This document shows, in pieces, positions 1 through 8,127 of a DNA stretch of 64,000 bases (the first letter of the stretch is position 1; each line of letters opens with the position of its first letter). This DNA comes from Cryobacterium frigoriphilum (GTDB lineage: Bacteria > Actinomycetota > Actinomycetes > Actinomycetales > Microbacteriaceae). The DNA is taken from the NCBI RefSeq assembly GCF_004403305.1, contig NZ_SOHE01000048.1, positions 68,069-132,068 on the forward strand, written 5' to 3'. The notes beneath the pieces were generated by a model. It was not told the DNA's origin and did no database searches. It worked only from the letters and a program-made list of their open reading frames with translations. A program made the position numbers and the translations under genes.

Positions 1-2
1 AG

Positions 3-599
3 GACACCCGCCGTCTGTGGGAGCGTGCCGGTGTTGCCACGGATGACGTGTCGGGGACGGCCATGACTTGGGGACTCCGCCCGCCTGGGAGTGACCGGTG
101 GGCGGTGATGATGCGGGAACGCGCCGACCTTGGCCTGGTCACCCACCTGACGGTGCAGGAGCTCCGCACCGTCGGTGACACAACGTTCGCCGTACCGGGT
201 TCCGTGGTATTCGCATGCGAGAACCCGCAGATCCTGTCGGCCGCAGCACGGTCGGCCGTCGGCGCACCGTTAGTGTGCCTCTCTGGGCAAGGGGCAGCAG
301 CCGGATGGCAGGTGCTCCGCTCGCTGATCCGCAGCGGGATTACGGTGCGGTATCACGGCGACTTCGACTGGCCGGGAATTCTCATTGCCAGCCGGGTACT
401 GTCTGCCGGCGCTGAGCCGTGGCGGATGGGAGCGGGCGACTATGCGGCCGCTGCGAGCACAGGACCGTTCGGGCCTTTGGACGGTGTCCGCCGGGAGACC
501 CAGTGGGATGAGCAGCTGTCCTGGGTGATGGTACGGACGAACGCCGCAGTGCACGAGGAAGCTGTCGTGAACATCCTGCTCGGCGACCTGCTGGCCTGA
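3..599 (+). CDS. JetD-like protein, C-terminal part (TIGR02679, DUF2399; Wadjet type II)
   Basis: Partial: the reading frame is open from the first bases of the window, so the start lies upstream; about 198 C-terminal residues are present. The segment LWERAGV..D..SGTAMTWGL followed by FACENPQIL and YHGDFDWPG matches the TIGR02679/DUF2399 family. The Glu of CENP and the two Asp of GDFDWPG fit the E and DxD metal ligands of a toprim fold. In the family this is the nuclease subunit JetD of type II Wadjet anti-plasmid systems, working with an SMC-like JetABC complex. The partner genes would lie left of the window, so system membership is inferred. Confidence 0.8.
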   Translation, partial: DTRRLWERAGVATDDVSGTAMTWGLRPPGSDRWAVMMRERADLGLVTHLTVQELRTVGDTTFAVPGSVVFACENPQILSAAARSAVGAPLVCLSGQGAAAGWQVLRSLIRSGITVRYHGDFDWPGILIASRVLSAGAEPWRMGAGDYAAAASTGPFGPLDGVRRETQWDEQLSWVMVRTNAAVHEEAVVNILLGDLLA

Positions 600-923
600 C
601 TCGGGTGAGTCAGCCCTGGTGCGGCGTCCGATGGCGAGCGGTCGATCGAATGGCTCGAACCTGGGTCGAACAGCCACAGTCCTCCGCCATGACCGCAGGA
701 CGCTAGGCAGTGGTCTCGGGGTTTCAATCCGGTGACTCGAACGCTCTGCTCATATACAGCAACCGTTCAGTAAAATAGAGATTCTTTCTATTTGCACACC
801 TCGAAAGGCGTTGACCGCTACTGTGGGCTCACCAGCCATGGCCCTGTGGGCCATTGACCGGCCATGCACGACTTCACATCGAACGCGAGAGTTTCGATCG
901 CACCCTGACGAGGTGACGTACTC
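600..923. other. Intergenic region with an AT-rich 7-bp inverted repeat
   Basis: I see no convincing gene here. An AT-rich patch at 773-793 carries inverted arms AAATAGA and TCTATTT around a 7-nt loop, in otherwise GC-rich DNA. It could be a weak hairpin after the JetD-like gene or part of the promoter of the CNNM/CBS gene. Confidence 0.4.
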
Positions 924-2339
924 GTGATCGAAACCCTGCTTCTCTTGCTGCTCGGCATCGTAATCACACTCGTGATCATCGCGGCCAACGGCTACTTTGT
1001 GGCTCAGGAATTCGCCTACATGTCGGTGGACCGCAACCGACTCGGCACCCGCGCGGCGGCGGGGGACGTCTCGGCGGTACGCGCCCTCGCCGTCACGAAG
1101 CGCACGTCATTCATGCTCTCCGGCGCGCAACTGGGCATCACCGTGACGGGGCTGCTCGTCGGCTTCGTCGCGCAGCCGCTGATCGGTGAATCCCTGGGCG
1201 CTCTGCTGGGCGGGGTCGGCGTGTCCATGGCGGTCAGCGTCACCCTGGGTACGGTCATCGCCCTGGTGCTCGCGACAGTCGTACAGATGATCTTCGGTGA
1301 GCTCTACCCCAAGAACCTGGCGATCGCGAACCCTGAGCCCCTCGCGCGCGGTTTGGCTCGTTCAACCACGATCTATCTGGCGGTCTTCGGATGGCTCATC
1401 GCCATCTTTGACTTCGCGGCCAATGCCCTGCTCCGGCTGTTGCGTATCGAACCGGTGCACGACGTCGACTCCAGCGCCACGGCACAAGACCTCGAACGCA
1501 TCGTCTCGGACTCCCGCGACAGCGGTGATCTGCCCGCGGAGCTGTCCCTCATGCTCGATCGCATCCTGGAGTTTCCCGAGCAAGATGTTGAGCACGCGAT
1601 GATTCCCCGATCCCTCGTCGCCACGGTTCGCCCCGATACCACCATCGGTGAGGTGCGCCAGCTGATGGCGCGTGCTCACACGCGCTACCCGGTCGTTGAC
1701 GATGAGAGCCAGCCTCTGGGCGTGGTTCAACTCACCGACGTGCTCGGATCCACGCTGCCTGAAGATGCCCCTGTGACACAACTCATGCAACCAGCGGTCG
1801 TTCTGTCCACGCTGACGAAACTGCCCAATGCTCTCGCCGAGATCACTCGTGCCCATAACGAACTCGCCTGCGTGATCGACGAGTATGGCGGATTCGCCGG
1901 AATCCTCACCCTCGAAGACCTCGCGGAGGAAATCGTCGGCGAGATCACCGATGAGCACGACGAGTCATCCGCTCCGTCCGTCGACATTGACGGTGACGCG
2001 ATCTGGCTCATGACCGGCGACGTGCACGTCGACGAGATGCACCGCGCCATCGGGTACGAGTTGCCCACCGGTGACTTCGAGACCGTTGCCGGTCTCATCA
2101 TTGCCGAGCGCGGCGGCCTGCCCCGCGCCGGTGAAACCTTCCACGTCGCACTTCCCGATGACCCCGCTGATCTCGTTCGAGACGACGAGGTGCACAGGGC
2201 GCTGGAAATCGAGATCCTGACCATTGAACGCCATGTTCCGCACGAGGTACGCGTGACCCTCATCGAGACCCTTGGCGACGAGCGCTCCCGCCCGGGATCC
2301 GAACCGGCATCCGACGACACCGAGGCGGTTGACCGATGA
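924..2339 (+). CDS. Hemolysin family protein (CNNM-CBS-CorC/HlyC domains)
   Basis: A 471-residue membrane protein of the HlyC/CorC (UPF0053) family, related to CNNM/CorC magnesium transporters. The hydrophobic CNNM transmembrane domain covers about residues 1-190 (motifs SGAQLGITVTGLLVGF and GELYPKNLAIA). A CBS pair follows at about 200-335 (MIPRS, HTRYPVVDDE, IDEYGGFAGILTLEDL). A CorC/HlyC-type C-terminal domain lies at about 345-445. The GTG start has GAGGTG upstream. The stop overlaps the next start by 4 bp (ATGA), so the two family members are translationally coupled and may act together. The transported ion is not shown by the sequence. Confidence 0.93.
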   Translation: MIETLLLLLLGIVITLVIIAANGYFVAQEFAYMSVDRNRLGTRAAAGDVSAVRALAVTKRTSFMLSGAQLGITVTGLLVGFVAQPLIGESLGALLGGVGVSMAVSVTLGTVIALVLATVVQMIFGELYPKNLAIANPEPLARGLARSTTIYLAVFGWLIAIFDFAANALLRLLRIEPVHDVDSSATAQDLERIVSDSRDSGDLPAELSLMLDRILEFPEQDVEHAMIPRSLVATVRPDTTIGEVRQLMARAHTRYPVVDDESQPLGVVQLTDVLGSTLPEDAPVTQLMQPAVVLSTLTKLPNALAEITRAHNELACVIDEYGGFAGILTLEDLAEEIVGEITDEHDESSAPSVDIDGDAIWLMTGDVHVDEMHRAIGYELPTGDFETVAGLIIAERGGLPRAGETFHVALPDDPADLVRDDEVHRALEIEILTIERHVPHEVRVTLIETLGDERSRPGSEPASDDTEAVDR

Positions 2340-3367
2340 GTGATGGTCTTGTTGTGGCGATCGCCACCGTCGTCCTGATCGCGCTCAGCGCGTTCTTCGT
2401 GATCATTGAGTTCGCGCTGTTGGGTGCGCGGCGGCACCGCCTTGAGGCTACTGCGGCGACGGACCGTTCCGCCCGAGCCGCTCTGAAAGGCGTCAACGAA
2501 CTGACCTTGATGCTCGCCGGTGCGCAGCTGGGCATTACGGCCTGCACCTTCGCGCTCGGCGCCGTGACCAAGCCTGCTCTGGACTACTGGCTCGGGCCGA
2601 TCTTCTCGACCTGGGGGATGCCGGAGTGGGCTGCCGGCGTGCTCGCGTTCTCGCTCTCTCTGCTGATCGTCACCTTCCTGCACCTCGTGGTTGGAGAGAT
2701 GGCCCCGAAGTCCTGGGCCATCGCTCACCCCGAGACTGCGGCAAAGGTGATCGGTATCCCGTCCCGCATCTTCATCTGGCCCTTCCGGCCCCTCCTGATC
2801 TGGATCAACAGCATTGCCAACAAGCTGGTGGCCGCATCCGGTGTCATGCCGGTCGAAAGCGCCGCGGTCGGCGGGCAGAACGCGGAGACGATCCGGCACC
2901 TCGTGGAGTTATCGGCCCGCACCGGCATGCTCGACAGCTCGTTCCGGGATCAGCTGGAAGGCGCGATCGAATTGGAAACGTTGCGCCTCGATGAGCTCAT
3001 CGACGTCAGTATCAGCCCCACCGTTGTGCCCCACAATGCAACCGTCGCCGACGTGCAGCGTGCTGCTGCTCAATCCGGCCACATGCGCATCCTGGTCGGC
3101 GACCTCGAGAAGGGTGTTCCCGGTGTCATCCATGTTCGGGACACCCTGGTCGACGCCCTCGATGCCCCTGCCGCCCCCTTCGTACGATCCGTGCTGGCAC
3201 TGGCGGGGGAGACCCGCGTCTACGAGGTCCTCGCCCAGATGCGCGCGACGAGCCAGCAGCTCGTCGTGGTGGTCAACGCCGACGGCACGTTCCGTGGCAT
3301 CGTGACCCTGTCCGACGTTCTCCCGCGCCTGCTGCCTCGCACCGAGGTGACGGATGCGCGCACCTGA
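2336..3367 (+). CDS. Hemolysin family protein (CNNM-CBS, short form)
   Basis: A 343-residue paralogue of the preceding gene. The CNNM domain is at about residues 1-190 (LMLAGAQLGITACTFALG, VVGEMAPKSWAIAHP) and a degenerate CBS pair at about 210-335. It lacks the C-terminal CorC/HlyC domain of its partner, as is usual for the second member of such actinobacterial pairs. It overlaps the upstream gene by ATGA. It is probably an inner-membrane partner in the same ion-transport or divalent-cation function; this is family inference. Confidence 0.92.
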   Translation: MSDGLVVAIATVVLIALSAFFVIIEFALLGARRHRLEATAATDRSARAALKGVNELTLMLAGAQLGITACTFALGAVTKPALDYWLGPIFSTWGMPEWAAGVLAFSLSLLIVTFLHLVVGEMAPKSWAIAHPETAAKVIGIPSRIFIWPFRPLLIWINSIANKLVAASGVMPVESAAVGGQNAETIRHLVELSARTGMLDSSFRDQLEGAIELETLRLDELIDVSISPTVVPHNATVADVQRAAAQSGHMRILVGDLEKGVPGVIHVRDTLVDALDAPAAPFVRSVLALAGETRVYEVLAQMRATSQQLVVVVNADGTFRGIVTLSDVLPRLLPRTEVTDART

Positions 3368-3423
3368 CTCTGGATCACGGCGTCGCGTATCGTCGAGTTT
3401 TATGAACTCCCCGGAAAGGCACC

Positions 3424-4041
3424 ATGCCCAGCCCTAAAGAACCAGCCGTTCCGCGCGTCGACGTGGAACGCCACCAGCGGGCACTGCTGGCGGCGGCGGC
3501 CGACGTGCTCGCACGCGACCCCGACTCCTCGATGGCGGACGTTGCGCAGGCCGCGAACCTGACCCGCGCCACCCTCTATCGTCATTTCAGCAACAGGCCG
3601 ACCCTGCTCAAGGCGATCCAGGCGGAGGCCCTCACTCGTGCGTCGGAGACGCTACACGCGTGTCGCCTCGACGACGGGAATGCTTTGGAGGTGCTCCGGC
3701 GTGTCATCGGTGCGCTGGGCAAGCATGGGATGCGCTTCCGCATCATCCTGATCAAGGCGTCCGACGCCAGCCCGCGATTCCTCACCCAGCGCGACCAGGT
3801 GCTCGCCCCCGTGGTGGAGGTCGTCAAGCGGGGTCAGCGTGAAGGCGATATTCGTGCCGACCTGGCGCCGGAGTGGATCGTCACGGCCATGGCCTCGATG
3901 CTCATCGCCGCGGTGCGCGCGGCGCCGACCACGAAACACGCTGACATCGACGTGTCCGACCTCATTTTTCGCACCCTGGTCGGCGGGATCGCGACAGGGA
4001 ACGAGAGCCCCGACGCCACGAACCCTGCGGTGGAAAACTAG
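3424..4041 (+). CDS. TetR/AcrR family transcriptional regulator
   Basis: A 205-residue regulator. The N-terminal helix-turn-helix is clear (DVAQAANLTRATLYRHFSNRPTLLKAI, split here as residues about 40-65), followed by a helical ligand-binding domain with no obvious relative. GGAAAGG precedes the ATG. The stop codon TAG lies in the left flank of a 14-bp perfect palindrome that sits before the MMPL exporter gene, so it probably represses the exporter, and possibly itself by read-through interference. Confidence 0.93.
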   Translation: MPSPKEPAVPRVDVERHQRALLAAAADVLARDPDSSMADVAQAANLTRATLYRHFSNRPTLLKAIQAEALTRASETLHACRLDDGNALEVLRRVIGALGKHGMRFRIILIKASDASPRFLTQRDQVLAPVVEVVKRGQREGDIRADLAPEWIVTAMASMLIAAVRAAPTTKHADIDVSDLIFRTLVGGIATGNESPDATNPAVEN

Positions 4042-4053
4042 ACAGCGCTGTCT
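4040..4053. promoter_or_regulatory. Perfect 14-bp palindrome, probable TetR operator
   Basis: AGACAGCGCTGTCT is a perfect inverted repeat at the very end of the TetR gene and about 57-70 bp upstream of the MMPL gene. Size and position fit a TetR operator controlling the exporter. Confidence 0.6.
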
Positions 4054-4075
4054 CGTTTCATCTAGTCTCGAATGA

Positions 4076-4094
4076 GCAGCCCGTATCGGGCTGC
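4076..4094 (+). promoter_or_regulatory. 8-bp stem / 3-nt loop hairpin in MMPL leader
   Basis: GCAGCCCG-tat-CGGGCTGC forms a perfect stem. No T-tract follows, so it is not a normal terminator. It lies between the presumed operator and the MMPL start and may be a leader structure or a second repressor site. Confidence 0.5.
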
Positions 4095-4109
4095 CACATT
4101 CGATGAATC

Positions 4110-6290
4110 GTGATGGGACCATCCGTGCTTTCTGCACTCGCTCGCGCATCAACCCGCCACCGTTGGCTCGTAGTCTCGATGTGGCTGGTGCTGCTCCTCG
4201 GCACCCTGTTTGGCAGCCGGGCGATCGGCGGCGCCTTCAGCAACGACCTGACCCTCGCCGGCACGGACTCGCAGGCCGCCTATGACACCCTTCGTGAACA
4301 ATTCCCGGAACTGTCCGGTGACGGCATGCAGGCCATCGTGCACAGCACGGATGCTGGAGCACCCGTCACCTCCGACTCCACCCGTACCGCAGTGGAGGCG
4401 GCCGTGGCCGAGCTGGCCACGCTCGACGGCGTCGCCGCCGTTCGGTCGCCGTACGGCCCGCCCCAGCCGATGGTCTCCGAAGACGCCATGACGGCGATGG
4501 TGACCATCCAGTTCACCGAGCGGGCCAAGGACATCCCGGCGAAAACTCTGGCCAAGGCGCAGGCCGCCTTTGCCGGCGTGCAGAGCACCGGGGTGCAGGT
4601 CGAATTCGGCGGCCCCGCCGCACAGGCCGAGTCTGGACCGTCGGGGAGCGAGGTCTACGGGCTGCTGGCCGCTGCCCTGGTGCTGCTCCTGGTGTTCGGT
4701 TCCGTGTTCGCCATGGTGGTCACTCTGGTCAGTGCCCTCATGGCCCTCGGCATCGGGATCGCCTCGATCTCCATGATCGCCTCGGTGATGACCATCGGCA
4801 CATCCGGCCCCATCGTGGCCGCCATGATCGGCCTCGGCGTCGGCATCGACTATGCCCTGTTGATCGTCACCCGGCACCGCGAGGGCATGTCTCGGGGACT
4901 GCACCCGAACGCATCCATCGAAGCGGCCATGACCACCGCGGGCCGTTCCGTTCTGGTGGCCGGCGCCACGGTGATCATCGCCATCCTCAGCCTCTACGCC
5001 ATCGGCATCCCGTTCGTCTCCTCGCTCGGGCTCGCCAGCGCCATCGTGGTCAGCGCCACGATGCTCGCCGCCGTCACCCTGCTGCCGGCGCTGCTGGCGA
5101 TCTTCGGCTCCAACCTAGACCGCGTGCGGGTGCGGAAGCTCCGCAAGACGACCCCGCCGACGACGGATGCCGTGCGCAGCTCCCGCACTCAGCCCGCGTC
5201 GGGCTGGCGCGGCTGGGTGGGCCTTATTCAGCGTCGTCGCTGGGTGTCGGCGCTCGCCGCGGTGCTCGTGCTGGCGATTCTGGCGCTGCCTCTGCTCTCG
5301 CTGCGGCTCGGCACCGCCGACGGTGGGTCCCAGGCCGCAGACACCACCCAGCGCAAGGCCTACGACCTCATCGTCGACGGCTTCGGTGCCGGGTGGGCAG
5401 GCCCGCTTCTGGTCACGGTCGACTTCGGCACCGACTCGACACCGGCCGAGAACCAGACCGCGAGCCTCGCCATTCACACCCAGTTGGCGGTGACGGATGG
5501 CGTGAGCGCGGTCACGCCGCCGCGACTGGCCGAGAACGGAACGACCGCGCTCTTCACGGTGATCCCCACCAGCTCGCCGGACGACGCCGCCACCGAGATC
5601 CTGGTGCACAACCTGCGCGACACCGTACTGCCGGCTGCGGCACCGGATGCGGTCGCCCATGTTGGCGGGGCGACGGCGACGAGCATCGACCTGGCCGATA
5701 CGCTTTTGGCCCAGATCGGCTGGTTCATTCTGATCGTGGTTGTGCTGGCCTTCATCGTGCTTCTGATCGAGTTCCGAGCGCCGTTCATCGCTGCCATGGC
5801 CGTGATCATGAACCTGTTCGCGGTCGGCGCCGCCTACGGCCCCGTCGTCGCCGTGTTCCAGTGGGGATGGTGGCCCGCCGATCTGCTCGGGGTATCCTCC
5901 GGCCCGGTGGAATCGTTCGTGCCCGTGATGCTCTTCGCGGTGCTGTTCGGTCTGTCCACCGACTACACCGTGTTTCTGCTCAGTCGCGTCAAAGAGGAGC
6001 TCGCTCGCACGGGAGACACCGACCGGGCGGTGCGCGACGGCCTGGCCGCGACGGCCCGGGTGATTCTGGCCGCGGCCTCCGTCATGGTTGTCGTCTTCGG
6101 CAGCTTCATTCTCAACGACCAGCGCACCGTGACGATGTTCGGCTTCGGCCTGGCGATGTCCGTCGCCGTGTACGCCCTCGTCGTGATGCTGGTGCTCGTA
6201 CCCGCGCTGCTCGCGATCGCCGGTCGCGCGGCCTGGGGGAGCGCAAAGCGCCGTTCGTCAGCCGCTGGCGGCGTGGGAACACCCAACTGA
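4110..6290 (+). CDS. MMPL family RND transporter
   Basis: A 726-residue MMPL/RND exporter with two halves, each made of one membrane anchor, a periplasmic-type loop and five further membrane segments. Typical motifs are GLGVGIDYALLIVTRHREG in the first half and FGLSTDYTVFLLSRVKEE in the second, both with the membrane Asp-Tyr pair that couples proton motive force. GTG at 4110, ATG at 4113 or GTG at 4125 could start translation; GGGA at about 4115 would favour 4125. The upstream TetR gene and palindrome suggest induced export of a lipid or toxic compound. Substrate unknown. Confidence 0.93.
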   Translation: MMGPSVLSALARASTRHRWLVVSMWLVLLLGTLFGSRAIGGAFSNDLTLAGTDSQAAYDTLREQFPELSGDGMQAIVHSTDAGAPVTSDSTRTAVEAAVAELATLDGVAAVRSPYGPPQPMVSEDAMTAMVTIQFTERAKDIPAKTLAKAQAAFAGVQSTGVQVEFGGPAAQAESGPSGSEVYGLLAAALVLLLVFGSVFAMVVTLVSALMALGIGIASISMIASVMTIGTSGPIVAAMIGLGVGIDYALLIVTRHREGMSRGLHPNASIEAAMTTAGRSVLVAGATVIIAILSLYAIGIPFVSSLGLASAIVVSATMLAAVTLLPALLAIFGSNLDRVRVRKLRKTTPPTTDAVRSSRTQPASGWRGWVGLIQRRRWVSALAAVLVLAILALPLLSLRLGTADGGSQAADTTQRKAYDLIVDGFGAGWAGPLLVTVDFGTDSTPAENQTASLAIHTQLAVTDGVSAVTPPRLAENGTTALFTVIPTSSPDDAATEILVHNLRDTVLPAAAPDAVAHVGGATATSIDLADTLLAQIGWFILIVVVLAFIVLLIEFRAPFIAAMAVIMNLFAVGAAYGPVVAVFQWGWWPADLLGVSSGPVESFVPVMLFAVLFGLSTDYTVFLLSRVKEELARTGDTDRAVRDGLAATARVILAAASVMVVVFGSFILNDQRTVTMFGFGLAMSVAVYALVVMLVLVPALLAIAGRAAWGSAKRRSSAAGGVGTPN

Positions 6291-6749
6291 AACCGAGGCG
6301 CTCGATATTCAGCAGGCTCTCTGGGACAGCGGTGTGCTGCGTGCAGCAGCTGGGTCGGAGCGTCCGCATCGATCAGATCTCGGTGCGCTACCACCCGTCG
6401 ACGGATGCAGCGGAACGCGGCGTCCTGCTGCCGCAGGCAGGGGGAGCCATGCAGCACAGCGTACTGAGCCTGCGCCAGCCGCGCGCCCACCACGGCCAGG
6501 TTGTCGGCTGGATTGTAAGCGTGCGAGGGTAGGCGGTGTTCGGCTGAAGGCATCCGGGTCGCATTGATTCGATCTCGGGTCAGGAGCGTCTCAACGATGC
6601 ACAGGCGACCGCCACCTGTATCCCGTCGGTCTTGTTGCGCCGTTGACGGGGACGCGGCAGGTCGATGGTCATTTCAGTTCGGGTGCGTCCCGGTCGGGGC
6701 CTTTCTTCTCCGCCGCGGTGAAAAAGGGTGCGCAGCCGAAACTCCCGAA
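6291..6749. other. Non-coding or decayed stretch
   Basis: About 460 bp without a convincing gene. On the minus strand, 6581-6616 encodes the fragment GGRLCIVETLLTR, and a similar fragment (GGRLFIIETLLRR) recurs at 7759-7794; the two 36-bp pieces match at 29 positions. This suggests remnants of the same lost gene family or an ancient duplication. I cannot name the parent family. Confidence 0.4.
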
Positions 6750-7169
6750 TTAGTCGTCGTCGCGGGTGACTGGTGCGGACGGGGCTTGCGTCTGGTGCGT
6801 GGGTGATTCTGGTCGCGACGCAATCTGCTTGATGGGTGCAAGAAAACGAACGTTTCGAGAGATCCAGTCGTTGACCGCGGGGATCGCCATCAGCTGTGCC
6901 AGAAGCTTGGCGAGGAACGCAATTACGAGCCCGAACAGGTTCAGCGCGACGATGGCCCACCCCGGAGTTAGCGCGTCAAAGGGCGGCGTCGCAAGAAGAT
7001 CCTGAAGAAGTGGAATGGCGAGGTTCAGCGCGAAGAGAATGGGTAGAGCTGATTGGATAAAGGTGCGCCAACCGGCTCTGCGTGGATTGGCAACCTGAGT
7101 CGGAACGCCCACGTTTGCTGGATTGCCTGGCGTTGAAGGAACGACGACTTTCTGATCTTGGGAGATCAT
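6750..7169 (-). CDS. Hypothetical membrane protein, two TM segments
   Basis: A 139-residue protein of unknown function. A Pro/Val-rich polar N-terminus (about 1-35) is followed by two hydrophobic segments (about 40-60 and 70-95), then a conserved-looking LAQLMAIPAVNDWI stretch and a charged Thr/Pro-rich tail ending in DDD. AGAGGA sits 8 nt before the ATG, which supports expression. It stands alone between decayed sequence and palindromes. The size and topology also fit a holin-like protein, but nothing else phage-like is nearby. Confidence 0.6.
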   Translation of the reverse strand: MISQDQKVVVPSTPGNPANVGVPTQVANPRRAGWRTFIQSALPILFALNLAIPLLQDLLATPPFDALTPGWAIVALNLFGLVIAFLAKLLAQLMAIPAVNDWISRNVRFLAPIKQIASRPESPTHQTQAPSAPVTRDDD

Positions 7170-7471
7170 GATGAATTCCTCTCGTGCAGTAGGTTTGGCA
7201 CTTCCAGAATCGGCGTGATAATAGCATCAATCCGTTCCCCTGATCAGAGTATTTTTTCGGCGCAGATCTACCGGCGCCGCGGCGGCGACTCGGCTGACAG
7301 GTTCGTCCTGTCGCCGAGGGGGCGACGTCGACTACGCGCTTCGGGAAGACACTGTGAGCGACCCCGTACGAGTCAGCCTCCGGGGTCAGTTCTGGGCTGC
7401 CGACGGCCGTCCGCATGAGACTGAACAGCCGTCTCGCAACTTGCTAAGCTGCCTCGAAAGGGGGCATCGAA
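7170..7471. other. Intergenic region with a strong hairpin
   Basis: About 300 bp between divergent small genes. It holds an AT-rich upstream segment (near 7218-7258) that could carry promoters, and a strong hairpin at 7289-7318. No gene is apparent. Confidence 0.5.
7289..7318. promoter_or_regulatory. 12-bp stem hairpin with one bulge
   Basis: CTCGGC-T-GACAGG, loop TTCGT, then CCTGTC-GCCGAG: two 6-bp perfect arms on each side with a single bulged T. No U-tract follows on either strand. It may be a structured leader or a repeat relic. Confidence 0.5.
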
Positions 7472-7732
7472 ATGGGAACGAACATCCGCAGCCGTACGCT
7501 GCTCAGACGAACTCTGGCCGTTCTGCAGTCGATCGGTGGAGTCATACTGACGGTGGCAATCATTCTGGCTGACGTCGTCAAATCGGCATCCGGCGGCGGG
7601 GCATCATCATCGGCGTATTCCAGCGTCGTTTTGCCGCGTTCGAGGACCAGCGCGTCGGTGGCTACCTTCTCCGAGAACGACGTCACCGCGAAGACGAAGA
7701 GACCGAACAAGAGACGCAGATCTCACCAGTAA
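7472..7732 (+). CDS. Small hypothetical protein, one TM segment
   Basis: An 86-residue candidate. An AAAGGGGG ribosome-binding site lies 6 nt before the ATG. One hydrophobic segment (about residues 18-36, SIGGVILTVAIILADVV) is followed by a Ser-rich region and a very basic tail (KTKRPNKRRR). An overlapping minus-strand frame (7444-7710) is also open, so the coding strand is uncertain. I do not recognise a family. Confidence 0.35.
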   Translation: MGTNIRSRTLLRRTLAVLQSIGGVILTVAIILADVVKSASGGGASSSAYSSVVLPRSRTSASVATFSENDVTAKTKRPNKRRRSHQ

Positions 7733-7830
7733 TGCGGGGAGAACCGCTCGCGACGACGCAGCAGAGTCTCAATGATGAAGAGGCGGCCGCCACGTCGGAA
7801 GCGGCGAACCCGGCTCTGCCACGATCACTT

Positions 7831-7930
7831 CGGTGGCGAATTCAGGAAATCTGCCGGGCAACGGTGCCGCCACCGCACTGGCCCGGCCGCTCCGCACCGG
7901 CACGGGAGGCTTTTCCTGAATTCGCCACCG
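7831..7930. repeat. 100-bp element with perfect 19-bp terminal inverted repeats
   Basis: The left arm CGGTGGCGAATTCAGGAAA (7831-7849) is exactly complementary to the right arm (7912-7930). The 62-bp interior is GC-rich and contains its own short complementary pieces (GCCGGG/CCCGGC type). It has no coding content. Size and structure fit a MITE-like or palindromic intergenic repeat. Confidence 0.75.
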
Positions 7931-8115
7931 GACGGTCGGCGAACAGCGTTCACGCCGGACCGTGCTGCACGCCGGGGCGAGGGGGGGCAATTCGACTCGC
8001 CAGTCTGTCGCAGCGGGAGCCTCGAATCCACTGGCCGGGCTCCTGCGCCGGCCCGCGAGCAGGGTGCTCCCGAGGCAGGTAACGGCAGTGCCTCCCGCAC
8101 CGGCCTGACGTGGCT

Positions 8116-8121
8116 TAGCGT
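8116..8121 (+). promoter_or_regulatory. -10 box of a leaderless transcript (MmyB-like gene)
   Basis: TAGCGT lies exactly 6 nt before the ATG at 8128, with no usable ribosome-binding site, as expected for a transcript starting at the start codon. Confidence 0.5.
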
Positions 8122-8127
8122 TAAGGC

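Larger units (their letters stand above)
7733..8127. other. Intergenic region with a long-arm inverted repeat
   Basis: About 395 bp with no credible gene. On the minus strand a short closed fragment ending at 7723 carries GGRLFIIETLLRR, similar to the fragment near 6581-6616. A 100-bp element with 19-bp inverted arms sits at 7831-7930. Confidence 0.45.

Noticed and set aside
700..770. tRNA remnant or attachment site beside the Wadjet-like gene
   Set aside because: A GTTCGAGTCACC-like piece on the minus strand recalls a T-arm, but no acceptor or anticodon arm can be drawn.
6750..7169. Phage holin / prophage remnant
   Set aside because: Two-helix topology fits, but no lysin, structural or integrase gene lies nearby.
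7444..7710. Minus-strand small ORF overlapping the plus-strand small gene
   Set aside because: No ribosome-binding site, while the plus-strand candidate has AAAGGGGG at proper distance; kept out with low certainty.
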